DNA of 64,000 nucleotides from Francisella salimarina. GTDB taxonomy: Bacteria > Pseudomonadota > Gammaproteobacteria > Francisellales > Francisellaceae. The notes below the pieces were generated by a model that made no database searches, was not told the DNA's origin, and worked only from the letters and a program-made list of their open reading frames with translations. Shown in pieces: positions 1 to 8,787 of this stretch (its first letter is position 1; each line of letters opens with the position of its first letter). The stretch is taken from positions 1 through 64,000 of the forward strand of contig NZ_VOJA01000004.1 in the NCBI RefSeq assembly GCF_007923265.1. The letters are read 5' to 3'. The position numbers and the translations under genes are program-made.

Positions 1-39
1 CTATGCTTTAGAACAAAAAATCGCCTCTTCTTTTAAACT

Positions 40-1230
40 TTACTTAATCATTTCTTTTTCAATAAATATGCTTAATCTTCTCATTGCACCTTCTAAAGTG
101 TTTAAATTATCTGCACAACTTAATCTTATATAGTTTTTTAAACCAAAATAGCTTCCTGGAGTTATAGCTAAAGCCTGATCTTTTAATAAAGTTAAACAAA
201 ATTCTATATCATCTTTAAATTTAGTTTTTTGCAATAACTTTTCTATTTTTGGAAAAAGGTAAAAGGTTCCTAATGGTTTAACTATTTCAAAATCCTCTAA
301 ACTCTCTAAATAATTATAAACATACATCACTCTTTCTTGATAAATAGATGTATATCTTTTTAAATACTCATTATCTAAGGATAAAGCTTGTATAGAAGCT
401 ATTTGAGATATTGAGCAAGCACCACCAGTAGTTTGAGATTGTAGTTTTGTTATCGCATCTTTTAAAATCTCTGGAGCTATAACATATCCCACTCTCCAAC
501 CAGCCATCGCATAACCTTTTGACACTCCACTAGCTATAATAAACCTATTTGATAAATCTGGAGCAACTTGTAACAAAGAAATAGCATTACTATCAAATAA
601 AGTTTGATCATATATTTCATCTGAAATAATCCATATATTTGGATATTTCCTGATTAACTGTGCAAAATATGCCAATGTTTCTTCTGAATAAACAACACCT
701 GTAGGGTTGTTAGGGGAGTTTAGAATAATAGCTTTTGTTTTGGATGTTATAGCTTTTTCAATTTCTTTAATATCTAATTGGAAATTATTTTCAGCATGGG
801 TTTTTACTATAACTGATTTTGCTCCAGCCAATTTTAGCTGCTCTGGATAACATACCCAATACGGTGCGCAATAAATAGCTTCATCTCCATCATCAAAAAT
901 ACATGTAAAAATATTATGTATACTTTGTTTAGTTCCACTAGTTACACAAACCTGGCTTTTATTAAAGTTTAAACCATAATCTCTTTTATATCTCTTAACT
1001 ATGGCTTCTTTTAATTCAGAAATTCCATCTATTGGAGGGTACTTAGTAATATTATTATCTATAGCTCTTTTAGCAGCCTCTTTGACACAGTCCGGTGAGA
1101 AAAACCCTGGCTCTCCTATAGAAAGAGATATTACATTTCTTCCCTGCTGCTTTAACTCCGCTGCTAATTCAGACATTATAACTGTAGCTGATACCTCAAT
1201 ACTGTTTACTTTATTACTAATTTTTAGCAT
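40..1230 (-). CDS. PLP-dependent class I/II aminotransferase, AspC-like (possible DapC role)
   Basis: This is a fold-type I aminotransferase of usual length (396 aa). The middle carries the NSPNNPTG motif, then SDEIYD, and the PLP-lysine segment SGVSKGYAMAGWRVGY (Lys about residue 239). It is the last gene I see in the lysine operon, 18 nt after the decarboxylase gene. The family includes aspartate aminotransferases. Because the operon has dapD but no recognised succinyl-DAP aminotransferase in view, it may act as DapC; that role is inferred from position only. An aspartate/prephenate aminotransferase is the alternative. The 39 bases beyond its stop hold no start codon or recognisable gene. 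Confidence 0.85.
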   Translation of the reverse strand: MLKISNKVNSIEVSATVIMSELAAELKQQGRNVISLSIGEPGFFSPDCVKEAAKRAIDNNITKYPPIDGISELKEAIVKRYKRDYGLNFNKSQVCVTSGTKQSIHNIFTCIFDDGDEAIYCAPYWVCYPEQLKLAGAKSVIVKTHAENNFQLDIKEIEKAITSKTKAIILNSPNNPTGVVYSEETLAYFAQLIRKYPNIWIISDEIYDQTLFDSNAISLLQVAPDLSNRFIIASGVSKGYAMAGWRVGYVIAPEILKDAITKLQSQTTGGACSISQIASIQALSLDNEYLKRYTSIYQERVMYVYNYLESLEDFEIVKPLGTFYLFPKIEKLLQKTKFKDDIEFCLTLLKDQALAITPGSYFGLKNYIRLSCADNLNTLEGAMRRLSIFIEKEMIK

Positions 1231-1248
1231 TATTCGACCTTATATTTT

Positions 1249-2460
1249 TTATACTAACCAGCTAGAAGATTTTTTACTTTGTCTTACAGTCTGAAGCTGT
1301 CCTTTATAACAGACTACTTCAGCGGGTAAACTATGACACAAGAAAAAAGGCATACTCTCAGTAAAACCATAAGCTCCAGTTTGTTTAAATACTAAATAAT
1401 CATTTGGCCTTATATCTTTTGGTAAGTTTACTACACCAACTTTATCTAGACTTGTGCATAAAGGTCCATGAATTTGAAAATCTTTATTTTCATTATCAGC
1501 TTCATCTCTAAATAACTCCGTCGGAAAGCTCTCTCCAGTCAAAGCTGGACGAACCAGATGATGGGCACCACCATCAGTTACTAGTAAATCAATATTATTT
1601 ACTGATTTCCTATCGATAACCTTAGTTACATAGACTCCACTTTCTGCAACAGCATATCTACCAAGCTCTAACCAATACTCTATGTCAGGAAACTCTTTTT
1701 TAAGATTATTAAAGCAAGATATTAAGTCATTGATTGACACCGCTTTTTGACTAGAGTTGTAAGGAACACCTATTCCGCCACCTAAATCTATAATTTTTAA
1801 AGAAACATTAATAGCCTCACTTAAATCTAGCAAAGCCTTAGTTATTGTCTTCCATATTTGAGATAGTTTATCTAAACAAAGAATATTTCCCCACTGAAAA
1901 CAATGCATTCCAATTATAGACATATTATTAGAAATATCTGGAGCACTATCAAAAAAGTCTTTCCAATCATTTATTGATAATCCAAAAGGAGTTACGCAAC
2001 CTCCTCCTCCAAGAACATTACTTTCTTGATCATTCCATACAAGCTGTATTCTCAAAAGAACCTCAACATTTATATTCTTTTTTTCCACAAGGTCTGATAA
2101 ATCTTTAAATTGATTTATACTCTCGATTACAAAAATTCTAACCCCTTGAGCTAGAAAATATTCTAGTTGAGAATATGACTTAGCTGGACCTGTATGCAGA
2201 ATATTCTTAGGATTTACTCCTTGGGATAAAACTTGATCTAATTCTCCAATACTAGCAACATCAAAATTTATATTTTGCTCATCGAAGACTTTAACTATTT
2301 TAGATAGAGGATTTGCTTTTAGTGCATACCATAATTTTACTGGTAGTTTTTTCAGTTCTTTAGCATGTGTCTCCAACATATCCAAATCATAATAAAAAAA
2401 AGGAGCATCACATTCTTTAGAGATAATCTCCAAATTATCTCTATGTGCTTCTATATTCAT
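1249..2460 (-). CDS. lysA: PLP-dependent decarboxylase, diaminopimelate decarboxylase-like
   Basis: A fold-type III (alanine-racemase-barrel) decarboxylase of 403 aa. The PLP lysine lies in the N-terminal YALKAN motif (about residue 47), followed by FDVAS-GELDQVL. A glycine-rich phosphate-binding segment IDLGGGIGVPY sits near the middle, and the C-terminal domain has a GPLCTSLDKVG active-site cysteine motif. In family terms it converts meso-DAP to lysine, and its place in the lysC-dap operon supports that. The sequence also resembles the wider group of siderophore- and exosortase-associated decarboxylases, so substrate is inferred. The start lies 4 nt after dapD. Confidence 0.75.
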   Translation of the reverse strand: MNIEAHRDNLEIISKECDAPFFYYDLDMLETHAKELKKLPVKLWYALKANPLSKIVKVFDEQNINFDVASIGELDQVLSQGVNPKNILHTGPAKSYSQLEYFLAQGVRIFVIESINQFKDLSDLVEKKNINVEVLLRIQLVWNDQESNVLGGGGCVTPFGLSINDWKDFFDSAPDISNNMSIIGMHCFQWGNILCLDKLSQIWKTITKALLDLSEAINVSLKIIDLGGGIGVPYNSSQKAVSINDLISCFNNLKKEFPDIEYWLELGRYAVAESGVYVTKVIDRKSVNNIDLLVTDGGAHHLVRPALTGESFPTELFRDEADNENKDFQIHGPLCTSLDKVGVVNLPKDIRPNDYLVFKQTGAYGFTESMPFFLCHSLPAEVVCYKGQLQTVRQSKKSSSWLV

Positions 2461-2464
2461 TAAA

Positions 2465-3214
2465 CTACCTCAATATCTCTTCTAGTGTTAATGAAGCGTC
2501 ACTTTTCTCATCTCTATATTTAATAATGATTGGACAATAAGCTTGAAGACCATTTTCTTGAGCCCAACTAGTTCTCATAGGCCGACTACCTGGAATAATT
2601 ACTGCATTCTCTGGAATTTTTGAGCCTTTATCTAAAACCTCATCATTCACAGCATCATAAACAGCTACACCTTTTGATAAAACAACAGATGGCGCTATAA
2701 CAGCACCTTTTCCAACTACAATACCCTCAACGATAACAGCACCTGCGCCAACAAACACATCATCCTCAACAACCACAGGATTCATCCCTATCGGCTCTAA
2801 AACACCACCTATTTGAACTCCTGCCGATAAATGTACATTTTTACCAATTTGAGCACATGAACCAACTAGAGCATGGCTATCAACCATAGTTCCAGAATCA
2901 ACGTATGCTCCTATATTAATATAAGCTGGAGGCATAATAATAACAGATGATGCTACATATGCCCCTGCTCTAACTGACGAACCTCCTGGGACCAATCTAA
3001 CACCATCGTTAGCACTAAATCTTCGCGCCGGCAGGTTATCCTTATCAACAAATCCATTATAGATTCCAGAAAGCTCAGTATTACTACCAGCTCTAAAAGC
3101 AGCTAATATACCTTTTTTTACTTCTTGATTTGCGACCCAATCTCCATTTTCCAATTTAGTTGCTGCTCTTAATGTGCCCTTTTCTAACTCTTTAATAATA
3201 TTTTTCCAATCCAT
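2465..3214 (-). CDS. dapD: Tetrahydrodipicolinate N-succinyltransferase
   Basis: DapD adds succinyl-CoA to tetrahydrodipicolinate in the succinylase branch of DAP/lysine synthesis. The protein is a left-handed beta-helix transferase, visible as hexapeptide-repeat sequence from about residue 85 to 190, with the DapD hallmark run INIGAYVDSGTMVDSHALVG followed by GSCAQIGKNVHLS and GGVLEP. At 249 aa it is shorter than the roughly 274-aa E. coli enzyme, mostly at the N-terminus. It sits between dapA and the decarboxylase with small gaps, so it is probably co-transcribed. Confidence 0.9.
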   Translation of the reverse strand: MDWKNIIKELEKGTLRAATKLENGDWVANQEVKKGILAAFRAGSNTELSGIYNGFVDKDNLPARRFSANDGVRLVPGGSSVRAGAYVASSVIIMPPAYINIGAYVDSGTMVDSHALVGSCAQIGKNVHLSAGVQIGGVLEPIGMNPVVVEDDVFVGAGAVIVEGIVVGKGAVIAPSVVLSKGVAVYDAVNDEVLDKGSKIPENAVIIPGSRPMRTSWAQENGLQAYCPIIIKYRDEKSDASLTLEEILR

Positions 3215-3234
3215 TTTAAATCTATCTCCTCTAC

Positions 3235-4122
3235 TTATATATGACTAAACCAATCTTTAACTAAACTATCAGCTCCTATTAATAAACTTAAATCCTGAAG
3301 TTCATTAGCTAAAAGCGGTGCTCTTAAAGTGTTTGTCGTAATGACACCACTATATGCTAGCCATGCCTTAACAGGTATTGGATTTGAGACACTAAAGCAA
3401 GATCTCGCAGCAACTTCCCAGATTACCTTATCCGTTATTGCTATTTGATGAGCAAGACTTTGTTTAACATACTCTTTTGTTTGTTCTGGCCATATATTGG
3501 ATATAACTGAAACAAGACCTTTTGCACCAACATTTGCCAACTCTGGCAATAAACCGTCCTCTCCACTATATATAATTAGATTTGGAGCTAGCTCATGATA
3601 ACGAGCACATCTTTGGATATCTCCAGAAGCCTCTTTTAATGCCCAAAGATTTGGGTGATCTTTTAAATTGACCAGAACTTCTTCAGCTAAGTTAACACCG
3701 GTCCTTGAAGGAACGTTATATAACATACAAGGTCTGTCAGCTTTATCCAAAATAGTTTTAAACCAAATGGTTTGACTAGCAGAGCCTGGTTTTGCGTAAA
3801 GAGGTGTAACAACAAGAAAAGAATCTACCCTCTGTGTTTGACAAAACTCTACCCACTCAAGTTGCTTAGCAAGCTGAAATCCTCCTACGCCAATCATAAT
3901 TGGAACATTAAGATTTAAGCTAGTAACAAATCTTACAACGTCACACTGCTCATCAAAGTCTAAAGCCAATGCCTCTCCAGTGCTTCCTAAAATCAGAACA
4001 CCACATCCTTGATACTCTTGAATTCTTAACAACTTCTCAAAACCATCCCAATCAACTGAACCATCTTCAAGCATTGGTGTAATTAATGCTGTATATAACC
4101 TATTATTAATATCTATAGACAT
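3235..4122 (-). CDS. dapA: 4-hydroxy-tetrahydrodipicolinate synthase
   Basis: DapA condenses pyruvate with aspartate semialdehyde, the first committed DAP step. The 295-aa barrel protein shows the N-terminal TALITPM, the GSTGEALAL motif, the active-site tyrosine in YNVPSRTG (about residue 137) and the Schiff-base lysine in LKEASGD (about residue 165). The start overlaps the 3' end of dapB by about 10 nt, which indicates translational coupling. Confidence 0.95.
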   Translation of the reverse strand: MSIDINNRLYTALITPMLEDGSVDWDGFEKLLRIQEYQGCGVLILGSTGEALALDFDEQCDVVRFVTSLNLNVPIMIGVGGFQLAKQLEWVEFCQTQRVDSFLVVTPLYAKPGSASQTIWFKTILDKADRPCMLYNVPSRTGVNLAEEVLVNLKDHPNLWALKEASGDIQRCARYHELAPNLIIYSGEDGLLPELANVGAKGLVSVISNIWPEQTKEYVKQSLAHQIAITDKVIWEVAARSCFSVSNPIPVKAWLAYSGVITTNTLRAPLLANELQDLSLLIGADSLVKDWFSHI

Positions 4123-4784
4123 AACCTTTCTCCTACTAACTCATCAAAATAAACAAAACCGGTAATACCTCTTTCAACAGCTTCTCTTGCCGCCCACACA
4201 GCTCCTTCAGCAAAGAGATTTCTATTATGAGCAGTATGCTTAAGCTCTATTGTTTCATGAGGTGTATTTACCTTCACTTGATGCTGTCCTTTTATGTCCC
4301 CCTCCCTAATAGACTCTATAGATACATCTCCTATACTTAACCAATTTCTCCAAGATACTGCTGTACCGCTAGGAGAATCAACTTTGTGAATATGGTGTTT
4401 TTCTGTAATAGAATAGTTTGTTCCTTCATTTAACTGTTTTAATTGCCCCAATGATGCCAACATGTTTTTTACAATTACCATTGATAAGCTGAAATTATTC
4501 GCAACAACCCAAGTTTTTTGATTCTGATTTACAAAATTAATAAAGTTTTGATCCCAGTTATATCCTGTTGTACCACAGATTACAGGAACATTTGATTCTA
4601 ATAATGTAGGTAAAAGCTCTTGCAACACTTTTGCATTAACAAAAACTATAGCTATATCTACATTTTGCAAAGCTTCTAGCGTTAATATATTTTTTGAATC
4701 ATATATACCAGCAACTTCTTCTTGTGATAATAAGTCTGATACTGCTGAACCAGTTTTTCCATTACCAACTATAGCCACTCTCAT
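4113..4784 (-). CDS. dapB: 4-hydroxy-tetrahydrodipicolinate reductase
   Basis: DapB reduces the DapA product using NAD(P)H. The N-terminal MRVAIVGNGKTGSAV is the Rossmann dinucleotide-binding loop. The catalytic and substrate-binding block EKHHIHKVDSPSGTA is intact near residue 130. The protein is 223 aa, shorter than the E. coli enzyme (about 273 aa); similarly compact DapB proteins occur elsewhere. It is tightly packed between lysC (11-nt gap) and dapA (overlap). Confidence 0.93.
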   Translation of the reverse strand: MRVAIVGNGKTGSAVSDLLSQEEVAGIYDSKNILTLEALQNVDIAIVFVNAKVLQELLPTLLESNVPVICGTTGYNWDQNFINFVNQNQKTWVVANNFSLSMVIVKNMLASLGQLKQLNEGTNYSITEKHHIHKVDSPSGTAVSWRNWLSIGDVSIESIREGDIKGQHQVKVNTPHETIELKHTAHNRNLFAEGAVWAAREAVERGITGFVYFDELVGERLCL

Positions 4785-4795
4785 ATTATCTCCCC

Positions 4796-6154
4796 CTAGC
4801 TAAAAAAACTGTTATAAACGTTATTAACTACCTTTTGAGCATCCTGGCTAGCGACTAACATACATATACTATTCTCACTAGCTCCGTGACTAAAAAGTCG
4901 AATATTATAATCCCTTAGGCTACTGAATAGCTCTCCACTAACTCCACTTATCTGATGCAGATCACTACCAACCACACTCACTAGAGACAAGTCATTCTCA
5001 ACTTTAATATTTACATTACCTATAGACTCTATATCTTTTAAAAGTTCTGGAGCTACCAAATCATCTCCCATAGATTGACTCCCTAACTTATCTAAAGTAA
5101 TCGCAATACTAACCTCACTAGTAGAAACCAAGTCAACAGCAATATTATGATTAGCAAGTATGTTAAAAACTTTCACTAAAAAGCCTTGTGAACCAAACAT
5201 ATTAAAGCTTTTAATAGTTAATAATGTTTGATCTTTTCTCTCAGCTACAGCAATGATATTTCTATCTTCATCCATTTTCTGTGTAATTAGTGTTCCACCA
5301 AGCTCTGGTTGAAAGGTAGATCCAATGTATATATCAAAGTTACTAGCCATCGCGGGCCAAAAAGTTTTTGGATGAACAACTTTCGCACCAAAAGTAGCTA
5401 ACTCAGCAGCCTCACTAAAACCTAAAGTACTCAACGAACTTGCATTAGGAATAACTCTTGGATCAGCCTGATAGATACCTGTTACATCTGTGAAAATTTT
5501 CAATTGATTAGCTTTTATCGCTTGAGTATATAAGGAAGCTGAATAGTCACCACACCCCCTTCCTAAAGTAGTAGTGTTACCATAACTATCTGAACCAATA
5601 AAGCCTCCCATGACACAAACATATCCTTGATTAATTTTAGGTAAGATATGCTCAATAGCATTAGTTTCTAAAGCAAGCAAATCTGGACTAGCACAACCAA
5701 AGTGACTATTGGTCTTTAAGATTTCTCTTGAATCCAAATGATAAGCATTTATGCCATTTTGATTAAACACATTTGTAACTAACATAGAAGAAATTATTTC
5801 ACCGAAAGCTAGAATGGAATCAGATAATTGTTTACCACTAAAATAAGCAGCCATATTTGCAAACATTCTAAGCTCTGAAATCATATTATTAATAGAGCTC
5901 GTTACATCATTTGAGTTTATGGACTCTAATATTGGATTAATTATAGTTTCTACTTGCTCTATAATTTTTTCTGCTTCAGAGCCATCTTTACTATTATTTG
6001 CTAGCTGAATTAATAAATTAGTAATACCCGACTGAGCACTTACAATTACTAATTTTATCCTATTATCTGAATTAACTATATTAGCACACTGCCTAATAGT
6101 TTGTTGATTTGCTACACTTGTGCCACCAAACTTGGCGACTATTGTTTCTGACAT
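4796..6154 (-). CDS. lysC: Aspartokinase (lysine pathway)
   Basis: Phosphorylates aspartate at the head of the lysine, threonine and methionine pathways. KFGGTSVA at residues 8-15 is the aspartokinase signature, followed by TLGRGCGDYSA and FTDVTGIYQADPR. The C-terminal third holds two ACT-like regulatory domains (about residues 305-450). It is 452 aa, the usual size for a monofunctional LysC. The ATG is preceded by an AGGAGAG ribosome-binding site. It is the first gene of the operon and lies directly downstream of a lysine riboswitch, so repression by lysine is expected. Confidence 0.95.
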   Translation of the reverse strand: MSETIVAKFGGTSVANQQTIRQCANIVNSDNRIKLVIVSAQSGITNLLIQLANNSKDGSEAEKIIEQVETIINPILESINSNDVTSSINNMISELRMFANMAAYFSGKQLSDSILAFGEIISSMLVTNVFNQNGINAYHLDSREILKTNSHFGCASPDLLALETNAIEHILPKINQGYVCVMGGFIGSDSYGNTTTLGRGCGDYSASLYTQAIKANQLKIFTDVTGIYQADPRVIPNASSLSTLGFSEAAELATFGAKVVHPKTFWPAMASNFDIYIGSTFQPELGGTLITQKMDEDRNIIAVAERKDQTLLTIKSFNMFGSQGFLVKVFNILANHNIAVDLVSTSEVSIAITLDKLGSQSMGDDLVAPELLKDIESIGNVNIKVENDLSLVSVVGSDLHQISGVSGELFSSLRDYNIRLFSHGASENSICMLVASQDAQKVVNNVYNSFFS

Positions 6155-6221
6155 ATTAGCTCTCCTATCTAATAGCTACATATCAGACGAGAGAACATAA
6201 AATTTGAGAAATACATACACA

Positions 6222-6407
6222 AATAAAGCACTCCACGTCGATATAAATTTTAAACGACATGACAGTTCTGCTACCTTTCAATATCAGAACCAAGACTACC
6301 AATCATAAACTTGGATAATCTTTCGGCATTGGCTCTATCTGTTCTAGTGATCATAGGGGTTTATGCGCCTAACACTAGAGATATAACAAATGCACCTCTT
6401 TAATTAC
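6222..6407 (-). ncRNA. Lysine riboswitch (L-box) in the lysC leader
   Basis: Read on the minus strand, the leader contains the L-box landmarks in order: AAAGAGGTGC at the 5' side, an ATGCCGAAAG block in the middle, the AGAACTGTCATG block, and GTGGAGTGCTTTA at the 3' end. The terminal TAAAG and CTTTA segments can form P1. Length (about 186 nt) and order match the family. Between the aptamer and lysC I see no terminator, but a CTCTC segment at about 6188-6193 could pair with the AGGAGAG Shine-Dalgarno site, so translational control is likely. Ends are approximate. Confidence 0.88.
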
Positions 6408-6444
6408 ACTTTTGACTAAGTGTTAAAATTGAGTCTAACATCGC

Positions 6445-6488
6445 ACTAATCTTAGATAAAAGCTTTTTATAGCAAAAGATTAGTTTTT
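6445..6488 (+). terminator. Hairpin with T-run upstream of the HXXEE gene
   Basis: ACTAATCTT and AAGATTAGT form a perfect 9-bp outer stem, with an inner AAAAGCTTTT palindrome. The plus-strand copy is followed by TTTTT. It looks like an intrinsic terminator on the plus strand, yet no plus-strand gene lies upstream and the lysC riboswitch is on the other strand. It may insulate the downstream promoter or end an unannotated short transcript. Confidence 0.4.
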
Positions 6489-6498
6489 CTCATAGCAC

Positions 6499-6526
6499 TT
6501 AACAAAACTTCAGAACAATATATAAT
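6499..6526 (+). promoter_or_regulatory. Sigma70-type promoter for the HXXEE gene
   Basis: TTAACA and TATAAT are separated by 16 bp and lie 32 nt before the ATG. The -10 is a perfect match and the -35 matches 5 of 6 bases. Confidence 0.6.
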
Positions 6527-6557
6527 TACCCCATATCCCGTAGCAAAGAGATTAAAA

Positions 6558-7022
6558 ATGACTCATGAATATTTATTATGGATAGCGCTTGCTGCATACT
6601 CAGTACATGTACTAGAAGAGCTAAGCTTCAATTGGAAAAAATGGGCTAACTCGACTCTCGGACTTAAAACATTAGAGTGGAACCACTTCTATGTTGCCAA
6701 CAGTGTAGTTATGTTTATTGCTATTGCTGCTGCGATGGTTGGTTGGAAGCTTCCTGCTTTTGGTTTAATTATCGCTGCTCTTATGTATATAAATGGAATT
6801 TTTTTCCATATTCTACCAACAATAGTTCAACGTAAAATATCTCCAGGCGTAATAACCGCGACAGTACTTTTCTTACCAGTTGCATCATGGATTTATTATG
6901 GAGCATATCTAGACGGAGTTCTATCATTAGCTAACTTCACATTATCATTAGTGCTTGGCGGATTGTTAATGGCTTCGCCCATTGTATTTATAAAACTAAA
7001 TCAAAAGCTCAATCCTGAATAA
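6558..7022 (+). CDS. HXXEE-domain integral membrane protein, function unknown
   Basis: A 154-aa protein with about four or five hydrophobic segments. It carries the histidine/glutamate signature of the HXXEE family: HVLEE near residue 18, NHFYVANS near 42 and HILPT near 83. The conserved His and Glu residues lie at helix ends and could bind a metal or a polar ligand, but no function is established. It stands alone on the plus strand with its own promoter and converges with the proline iminopeptidase gene. Confidence 0.75.
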   Translation: MTHEYLLWIALAAYSVHVLEELSFNWKKWANSTLGLKTLEWNHFYVANSVVMFIAIAAAMVGWKLPAFGLIIAALMYINGIFFHILPTIVQRKISPGVITATVLFLPVASWIYYGAYLDGVLSLANFTLSLVLGGLLMASPIVFIKLNQKLNPE

Positions 7023-7025
7023 AGA

Positions 7026-7964
7026 TTAATCTGCAAATTTATCTGTTGCTCTGACTAAAGCTTCCAGAATTCCCAGTTCGCTGATAGAGTGACCAGCATC
7101 TGCTACAATATCTAGCTCTGCCTTCGGCCAAACTTTATGCAAATCCCAAGCACTTACTGCTGGGCACACCATATCATAGCGACCTTGCACTATCACACCA
7201 GGAATACCTTTAATCTTATATGCCTCATTCAATAATTGAGCCTCTTCGATAAATAATTTATTTTTAAAATAGTGACATTCAATTCTTGCAAAAGCTAAGC
7301 TAAACTTATCCTGTCCATACTTATCTATAGATTTCTTATCTACAAATAACTTACTTGCTGATGCCTCCCAAACACTCCAAGCTATAGCAGCCTTTTGCTT
7401 TAGCTTCTCATCATCACCTGTAAGTATTGCATGATATGCTGATATAAAATCTTTTCTTTGTTCTACCGGAATCGGTTCTATATATTTTTCCCACATATCA
7501 GGAAATACCATACTAGCACCATGCTGGTATAACCACGACAGCTCTTTTTCTCGCCCAAGAAATATACCTCTAAGAACAAGCTCTGTCACAACATCTGGAT
7601 AGGCTTGAGCATAAGCCAATCCTAAAGTACTACCCCAGGATCCACCAAAAAGCATCCACTTATCAATATTCAATTTTTTACGAATTTTTTCAAAATCTTC
7701 AATTAAGTCTTGAGTGGTATTTTCTCTAAGCTCAGCAAATGGAGTACTTTTACCACAACCGCGCTGATCTACTAATATTACTCGATACTTATCTGGGTTA
7801 AAGTATTGCCTATAACTTGGTTGAATACCACCTCCTGGACCACCGTGAATAAATAGTGCAGGTTTCCCACTAGGGTTACCACACTCTTCAAAATATATTG
7901 TATGGATATCTGAAACTTTTAAAAACTCTTGATTAAATGGTTCTATTTCTGGATACAATGGCAT
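7026..7964 (-). CDS. pip: Proline iminopeptidase (S33 alpha/beta hydrolase)
   Basis: Releases N-terminal proline from peptides in the cytosol. HGGPGGG forms the oxyanion region, GGSWGSTLGLAYAQ carries the nucleophile serine, the acid is in GRYDMVCP and the histidine in DAGHS near the C-terminus. An ATG 27 nt further upstream exists, but I chose the internal ATG: it is preceded by AGGTGT at good spacing and gives 312 aa beginning MPLYPEIEPF, which fits family members. Confidence 0.9.
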   Translation of the reverse strand: MPLYPEIEPFNQEFLKVSDIHTIYFEECGNPSGKPALFIHGGPGGGIQPSYRQYFNPDKYRVILVDQRGCGKSTPFAELRENTTQDLIEDFEKIRKKLNIDKWMLFGGSWGSTLGLAYAQAYPDVVTELVLRGIFLGREKELSWLYQHGASMVFPDMWEKYIEPIPVEQRKDFISAYHAILTGDDEKLKQKAAIAWSVWEASASKLFVDKKSIDKYGQDKFSLAFARIECHYFKNKLFIEEAQLLNEAYKIKGIPGVIVQGRYDMVCPAVSAWDLHKVWPKAELDIVADAGHSISELGILEALVRATDKFAD

Positions 7965-8040
7965 GATACACCTATAACTCTTAAACCTCATTAACTAAAA
8001 GTATCTACCAAAAAAAATAACTAAGCAAATCAAGATTTAG

Positions 8041-8787
8041 CTAAAGTAAAATATTTTTCTGATTCACATCTAATATTTTTAGAAAATCATCTGTCGAAAT
8101 TTGCTTAACTTCACAAATTTTATTGATCACTTTAAATAGTAAGGTTGGCATCCCATCATTTTGCTCCTTACCCAGTAGCCATGAATATGATGAAGGGTTA
8201 TCTGTCTCTATCAAGATCCTATCCAACGGTATTCGTCTAGTTATCTCTCTAATATGTTCTCTAAATAGAATCTCAACACCAATTGAGAAATGACCACCCA
8301 ATGCCAAATATTTATCCAACACATCAAGATCTCCTGCATACCAGTGGACAATAAACCTATGTCGCTTATATCTTTCTAAAGTTTGCAAAACTTCTAGCTC
8401 TGCTCCACTTGTATGCAAATTTAGCAATTTTTTATCTACAGCTGAGTGCGAGACTATATATTCAAATACTTGCTGCTGATCTCTAAATGGAGCGGCATAA
8501 TCCAAAAACTTCTTATCTAAACCAATCTCTCCTATGTACTTACCCTCAAACAAGTATTTATCTAAAGACATTAGATCATGTACATATATATCCGCCTTCC
8601 ATGGATGAATACCAAATGATGGAATAATAAAATTATACTTATCGCTTAAAGCTTTTATTAAAATATAAGAAGGAATACACATTGCTACAGATAAGAGCTT
8701 TATATTATGAGTTCGACACTCTGTAGCTACTTTACTTAAATCTTCTGATGAATATTTATCTGTATGAACATGCGCATCTAATATCAT
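8041..8787 (-). CDS. TatD-family metal-dependent hydrolase/DNase
   Basis: An amidohydrolase-fold protein of 248 aa with the N-terminal metal ligands in DAHVH, the GEIGLD glutamate, the later histidines in NLHTSG and HWYAGD, and the C-terminal ETDNP aspartate. TatD relatives act as 3'-5' exonucleases or DNases. It is one base downstream of a pnuC-like gene on the same strand, so the two are probably one transcript. It is rather divergent from E. coli TatD, so the substrate is not assured. Confidence 0.8.
   Translation of the reverse strand: MILDAHVHTDKYSSEDLSKVATECRTHNIKLLSVAMCIPSYILIKALSDKYNFIIPSFGIHPWKADIYVHDLMSLDKYLFEGKYIGEIGLDKKFLDYAAPFRDQQQVFEYIVSHSAVDKKLLNLHTSGAELEVLQTLERYKRHRFIVHWYAGDLDVLDKYLALGGHFSIGVEILFREHIREITRRIPLDRILIETDNPSSYSWLLGKEQNDGMPTLLFKVINKICEVKQISTDDFLKILDVNQKNILL

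Noticed and set aside
1-39. Possible next gene of the lysine operon
   Set aside because: There is no start codon on the minus strand in these bases, and the in-frame remainder after the aminotransferase stop is only 13 codons.
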